Shown: piece after piece, positions 60,116-64,000 of the stretch | Layout of the letters: every line of letters starts with the position of its first letter | Numbering within the stretch: the first letter of the stretch is position 1 | The notes under the pieces: generated by a model | What the model saw: only the letters and a program-made list of their open reading frames with translations | Database searches by the model: none | Told to the model about the DNA's origin: nothing | Position numbers and translations under genes: made by a program | Source: Maribacter polysiphoniae | GTDB lineage: Bacteria > Bacteroidota > Bacteroidia > Flavobacteriales > Flavobacteriaceae | Assembly: GCF_003148665.1 (NCBI RefSeq) | Contig: NZ_QGGQ01000005.1 | Span: forward strand, 124,001 to 188,000 | Length of the DNA: 64,000 bases | Reading direction: 5' to 3'

Positions 60116-61351
60116 TCATAGTAATGTACGAACGTATGCCATAATTTGGATGCTTGCCCCTTTATTCCCATTTACATAATCCGCATTGACCTGACCGGTT
60201 TTCCTTAAATAATCCGGGTTTTCCAATAATTGGGTTATTGTGGTGTCGAATTCAGCACGGTCTTTGATTACCAGGATGCCTTTTTTAAGGACCAAGGCCT
60301 TTGCTTCATTGAATTTCGAAAAGTCCGGGCCAATGATAATGGGGATGCCAAAAACAGCCGGTTCGAGGGTGTTGTGCAGCCCGGTGGCAAAAGCACCACC
60401 CACATAGGCGATATTCGAATAACTGTATATTTTGGTCAAAAGGCCTATGGTGTCAATAATCAATACATCAAACTGGCTAGGGTCATTATTTTCCCATTCG
60501 GAATAGAGCAAGGTTTTTTTGGTGATTGATTTTTTTAAGTCCGTAATGTGTTCCGGTTTTATGTTATGCGGGGCGAGAACGAACTTTAAAGGGGATTGGG
60601 TTTCATTGATGAACGGGAGCATAATGGCTTCATCCTCGGGCCAAGTGCTTCCAGCCACAAAACAGGGGGAAGTTCCTTTGAACTGCTCCATAAATGGAAG
60701 TTTGTTGTCCCTTTCCAGAATTTCGGCGACCCGATCAAATCGGGTGTCACCACTTAGTGTTATGTTGTTGAGGCCAATCCCTTTCAACAGGTTCACCGAT
60801 TTTTCATCCTGAACAAAGAATTGGGTAAATGTGTCAAGAGCCTTACGCATGATGCCTCCATACCATTTGAAAAATATTTGGTCTTTTCTGAAAATGGCCG
60901 ATATCAAAACGGTCGGGATGTTATTGTCGCCCAAAACTTTTAAATAATTGGGCCAGATTTCATATTTGACGAATATCGCTAGCTTGGGATTGACCGTGGC
61001 TATAAACCGTTTGGCATTGTCCAGGGTGTCGATGGGTAGATAGATGACGGCATCTGCCACGGGTGTGTTTTTTTTCACTTCGTAGCCAGAGGGGGAAAAA
61101 AAGCTGATCAGTATTTGGTAAGTTGGGTATTCGGCTTTGATTTTTTCCATGACGGGAAGGCCCTGTTCAAATTCCCCCAATGAGGCAACATGAAACCAGA
61201 TAACATCCTTTTTTTTATCAATGGTTTTTTGAAGAATAGGGAAAGTGTCTTTTCTACCTTGAACGAATAGTTTGATTTTTGGATGGAAAAATGCTACTAT
61301 TTTCAAGAAGAACCACGTGATTTGTGCGATAAGATTGTAGATATGATTCAC
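60116..61351 (-). CDS. waaA: 3-deoxy-D-manno-octulosonic acid (Kdo) transferase
   Basis: A 411-residue GT-B enzyme starting at GTG 61351. One N-terminal membrane-associated helix precedes VIWFHVASLGEFEQGLPVM, the Kdo transferase signature; YLPIDTL and AYVGGAFATGLHNTLEPAVFGIPIIIGP also match. It attaches Kdo to lipid A precursor in outer-membrane lipopolysaccharide synthesis. The divergent aminotransferase starts 82 bp away. Confidence 0.93.
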   Translation of the reverse strand: MNHIYNLIAQITWFFLKIVAFFHPKIKLFVQGRKDTFPILQKTIDKKKDVIWFHVASLGEFEQGLPVMEKIKAEYPTYQILISFFSPSGYEVKKNTPVADAVIYLPIDTLDNAKRFIATVNPKLAIFVKYEIWPNYLKVLGDNNIPTVLISAIFRKDQIFFKWYGGIMRKALDTFTQFFVQDEKSVNLLKGIGLNNITLSGDTRFDRVAEILERDNKLPFMEQFKGTSPCFVAGSTWPEDEAIMLPFINETQSPLKFVLAPHNIKPEHITDLKKSITKKTLLYSEWENNDPSQFDVLIIDTIGLLTKIYSYSNIAYVGGAFATGLHNTLEPAVFGIPIIIGPDFSKFNEAKALVLKKGILVIKDRAEFDTTITQLLENPDYLRKTGQVNADYVNGNKGASIQIMAYVRTLL

Positions 61352-61433
61352 TTGGTTATGGTTTGTGGCTAAAATACGTTTCTTTCCAGAATTGTTCCTT
61401 ATTTTTGCACTGTTACTATGCTAAAACTTGCAG

Positions 61434-62591
61434 ATGCGAAAAATACAAATGGTTGACCTAAATGGTCAATACCAATCCATCAAAGAGCAAATAAACTCAT
61501 CGATATCAAATATTCTGGATACTTCGGCATTTATCAATGGTCCCGAAGTGCACGCCTTTCAAAAAGAACTGGAGGAATATTTAGGGGTAAAACATGTGAT
61601 ACCCTGTGCCAACGGTACGGATGCATTACAAATTGCCATGATGGGTTTAGGATTGCAGCCCGGTGATGAGGTTATTACCGTGGATTTTACCTTTGCGGCC
61701 ACCGTTGAGGTAGTTGCCTTGCTCCAATTGACACCGGTTTTGGTCGATGTCGAAAAAGATACCTTCAATATCGATATTGCAGCCGCAGAGCGGGCAATAA
61801 CCCCAAAGACAAAGGCGATTGTCCCCGTACACCTATTTGGTCAATGTGCCAATATGGATGCCATTATGGCCTTGGCCAAAAAACACGATTTATTCGTTAT
61901 TGAGGATAATGCCCAAGCCATTGGAGCCACGTATAAGTGGGCCGATGGTTCAAAACAAATGGCCGGAACCATTGGTCATGTAGGTGCCACTTCATTTTTC
62001 CCTTCTAAAAACTTGGGATGCTATGGCGATGGAGGTGCTATTTTTACCAATGATGATGCTTTGGCGCACACCATTAGGGGTATTGTGAACCATGGTATGT
62101 ACGAAAGGTACCATCATGATGTTGTGGGTGTGAATTCACGCCTAGACTCCATTCAGGCCGCAGTCCTAAGGGCGAAACTTCCACTTTTGGATAGCTATTG
62201 CGATGCTCGTAGAAAAGCGGCACGGGCATATTCAAAAGCATTTAAAGGCCAAGAACATATTGTTGTTCCTGTGACCGTGAACAATTGCGGGGAGATTTGT
62301 GATACCTGTGACTGCCATGTCTTTCATCAGTACACCTTGCGTATTACCAATGGAAAACGCGATGCCTTGGTAGCGCACTTAGGGGAAAAACAAATTCCAT
62401 GTGGGGTGTATTACCCTATACCTTTACATAGTCAAAAAGCCTATGCAGATGAACGGTATAGTGAATCGGATTTCCCGGTGACCAATCAATTGGTGAAAGA
62501 GGTTGTTTCACTTCCCATGCATACCGAACTCGATGAAGAACAAATAGATTTTATTACTGAGACGGTTATCCGTTTTGTTAATGGCGAATAA
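61434..62591 (+). CDS. DegT/DnrJ/EryC1/StrS-family sugar aminotransferase
   Basis: A 385-residue PLP enzyme. GTDALQIAMMGLGLQPGDEV, the VIEDNAQAIGATY segment and the PLP-lysine region FFPSKNLGCYGDGGAI (Lys in SKN) are typical of sugar 3- or 4-aminotransferases. A cysteine-rich insert NNCGEICDTCDCHVFHQYT near residue 285 is notable. ATG 61434 is preferred over TTG 61428. With waaA and galE it fits surface glycan synthesis. Confidence 0.9.
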   Translation: MRKIQMVDLNGQYQSIKEQINSSISNILDTSAFINGPEVHAFQKELEEYLGVKHVIPCANGTDALQIAMMGLGLQPGDEVITVDFTFAATVEVVALLQLTPVLVDVEKDTFNIDIAAAERAITPKTKAIVPVHLFGQCANMDAIMALAKKHDLFVIEDNAQAIGATYKWADGSKQMAGTIGHVGATSFFPSKNLGCYGDGGAIFTNDDALAHTIRGIVNHGMYERYHHDVVGVNSRLDSIQAAVLRAKLPLLDSYCDARRKAARAYSKAFKGQEHIVVPVTVNNCGEICDTCDCHVFHQYTLRITNGKRDALVAHLGEKQIPCGVYYPIPLHSQKAYADERYSESDFPVTNQLVKEVVSLPMHTELDEEQIDFITETVIRFVNGE

Positions 62592-62635
62592 ACGCACTTT
62601 TTAATAGAATTGAATTTCAAAATAAACAAGATTAT

Positions 62636-63652
62636 ATGAAAGTATTGGTAACAGGTGGATTGGGTTTTATAGGCTCACATACCGTAGTGGAGCTTCAGAA
62701 TGAAGGGTATGAGGTCGTTATTATTGATGATTGTTCCAATTCCTCTGAAAAAGTACTCGATGGTATCACTGCGATAACAGGAAAGAGGCCATTGTTCGAA
62801 AAAATTGATTTAAAGGAAAAATCGAAGGTGGAGGATTTTTTCAAAAGACATACCGATGTGCAAGGTGTAATTCACTTTGCGGCCTCAAAAGCCGTCGGGG
62901 AAAGTGTTGAAAAACCCTTGTTGTATTATGAAAACAACATTGGTACCCTTGTTTATTTATTGAAGGAACTATCAAGGAAATCGAAATCCAGTTTTATATT
63001 CAGTTCTAGTTGTACCGTTTATGGTCAGGCAGATACCATGCCTATTACTGAGAATGCCCCTGTTAAGGCTGCAGAATCGCCATATGGCAATACCAAGCAA
63101 ATGGGCGAGGAGATCATAAGGGACACCTGTAAGGTCACCGAAGGCCTAAATGCCATTGCCCTGCGTTATTTCAATCCTATGGGGGCCCATCCCAGTTCTG
63201 AGATTGGGGAACTACCCATTGGGGTGCCACAAAACCTCGTGCCATTCATTACACAGACGGGGGTAGGCCTACGGGAACAGTTGTCTGTTTTCGGGGACGA
63301 TTATCCCACTTCAGATGGCACTTGTGTCCGTGATTACATCTATGTGGTGGATTTGGCAAAAGCCCATGTTGTTGCACTTCAGCGTTTGTTGGGTGGGAAG
63401 AACAAGACGAATTACGAGGTGTTTAATGTAGGTACGGGAAAAGGAAGCACTGTTCTTGAGGTAATCAAAAGTTTTGAAAAGGTGTCAGGTAAAAAACTCA
63501 ATTATAAAATTGTGGATAGAAGACCTGGGGACATCACTTCGGCCTATGCCGATACCACCCTTGCCAATGAAGAGCTTGGCTGGAAAGCACAATTTACCTT
63601 GGATGAGGCTATGAAATCAGCTTGGGATTGGGAACAAAAGATAAGAAGCTGA
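62636..63652 (+). CDS. galE: UDP-glucose 4-epimerase
   Basis: A 338-residue short-chain dehydrogenase-type epimerase. The NAD site GGLGFIGSH (residues 7-15), the catalytic pair SSSCTVYG and YGNTK (Ser and Tyr-x3-Lys), and RYFNPMGAHPSSEIGE are characteristic of GalE. It converts UDP-glucose and UDP-galactose for surface polysaccharides. It is 44 bp downstream of the aminotransferase on the same strand. Confidence 0.95.
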   Translation: MKVLVTGGLGFIGSHTVVELQNEGYEVVIIDDCSNSSEKVLDGITAITGKRPLFEKIDLKEKSKVEDFFKRHTDVQGVIHFAASKAVGESVEKPLLYYENNIGTLVYLLKELSRKSKSSFIFSSSCTVYGQADTMPITENAPVKAAESPYGNTKQMGEEIIRDTCKVTEGLNAIALRYFNPMGAHPSSEIGELPIGVPQNLVPFITQTGVGLREQLSVFGDDYPTSDGTCVRDYIYVVDLAKAHVVALQRLLGGKNKTNYEVFNVGTGKGSTVLEVIKSFEKVSGKKLNYKIVDRRPGDITSAYADTTLANEELGWKAQFTLDEAMKSAWDWEQKIRS

Positions 63653-63749
63653 ATGTAAGGGGTTGATTCCTGTCTTTTTTGTAAAGCCAATTCATAGGTT
63701 AGTATAGAAAGGAATAAACCAAAAACAGTTTGGGAAACGTATTTAGTTT

Positions 63750-64000
63750 ATGGAACTTGATTTTGTAGATAGCAATGAGCTTTTGGCGAATGCCCAAGCT
63801 GAAAACCTTTACGGCAAGTTGGTGCTTCAGGTAAAGAAGGACTTCGGACTTGCCAATATCCCCATTGACCTTGCCGATACTGTTTCACCTGGACACCTGC
63901 GGGTCTTTATGCATGAGAAGATTTATTTTTTGATCATGGAGAAATTCACCGATTACCTCAATCTACTCTATGTGGTCGATGTCCCGGAAAAATCCTTTAA
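63750..64000 (+). CDS. Hypothetical protein, 3' end cut by window edge
   Basis: ATG 63750 opens a frame with 83 complete codons running off the right edge. It starts MELDFVDSNELLANAQAENL and is a soluble alpha/beta-looking sequence. I recognise no named family. It is 97 bp downstream of galE. Confidence 0.65.
   Translation, partial: MELDFVDSNELLANAQAENLYGKLVLQVKKDFGLANIPIDLADTVSPGHLRVFMHEKIYFLIMEKFTDYLNLLYVVDVPEKSF

Noticed and set aside
1-64000. CRISPR arrays, insertion sequences, prophage or rRNA genes
   Set aside because: No regularly spaced repeats, transposase, integrase, phage or rRNA sequences were seen on reading both strands.

Overview
The window looks like chromosome of a marine-type member of Flavobacteriia (Bacteroidetes). 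The supporting signs are a fused ccoN-ccoO gene, BlaI/BlaR1-type M56 pairs, TonB receptors with an N-terminal carboxypeptidase-like domain, promoters of the form TAnnTTTG, weak or absent Shine-Dalgarno sites, and short flavobacterial intergenic repeats. No CRISPR array, transposase, prophage or rRNA gene was seen.

Layout. 1-10.5 kb: microaerobic respiration. A complete cbb3 oxidase cluster (ccoI, ccoS, ccoNO, ccoQ, ccoP, ccoG, ccoH and a SafE-like protein cut by the window edge) runs leftward, and a Crp/Fnr regulator and a tandem UspA protein run rightward. Three FNR-type boxes sit at exactly the same distance from three Bacteroidetes -7 elements. 10.7-13.4 kb: NDH-2, a candidate small RNA and homogentisate dioxygenase. 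13.5-20.4 kb: histidine utilisation operon hutH-I-U-G with a divergent LysR gene. 20.4-34.1 kb: mixed housekeeping genes (nitroreductase, DUF456), a TonB receptor with a His-rich partner, a BlaI/BlaR1 pair with three operators, ruvC, a four-helix-bundle gene inside inverted repeats, hemW, a cyclase-family gene, a run of small genes, and a membrane-anchored MutS-family ATPase.

34.1-50.4 kb is the most interesting part. An H-NOX gas sensor lies in a row with a receiver protein, a PAS histidine kinase, an HPt protein and a LytTR response regulator. Next to it is a polysaccharide locus: a TPR/beta-barrel protein, a Wzx-like flippase, a GT4 glycosyltransferase, a membrane-anchored glycoside hydrolase, a lipoprotein, a 1028-residue GT-C-like membrane protein, and an unusual fusion of a receiver domain to a polyprenyl-phosphate-type GT2 glycosyltransferase. 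Four promoters, those of the receiver gene, flippase, GT4 and receiver-GT2 fusion, share two 9-bp direct repeats exactly 21 bp apart and exactly 69 bp upstream of the last base of the -7 box. I infer one regulon under the local LytTR protein: nitric oxide controlling an exopolysaccharide both by transcription and possibly by phosphorylation of a glycosyltransferase.

50.4-64 kb: a DUF4407 protein, a second BlaI/BlaR1 pair with its own different triple operator, a PhnA-like protein, an M20 dipeptidase and tRNA-Leu(TAG). After the tRNA comes an eroding stretch holding a GH43-like enzyme, three decayed gene remnants and a 42-residue membrane protein with its own terminator. The window ends with waaA (Kdo transferase), a sugar aminotransferase, galE and a gene cut by the edge.
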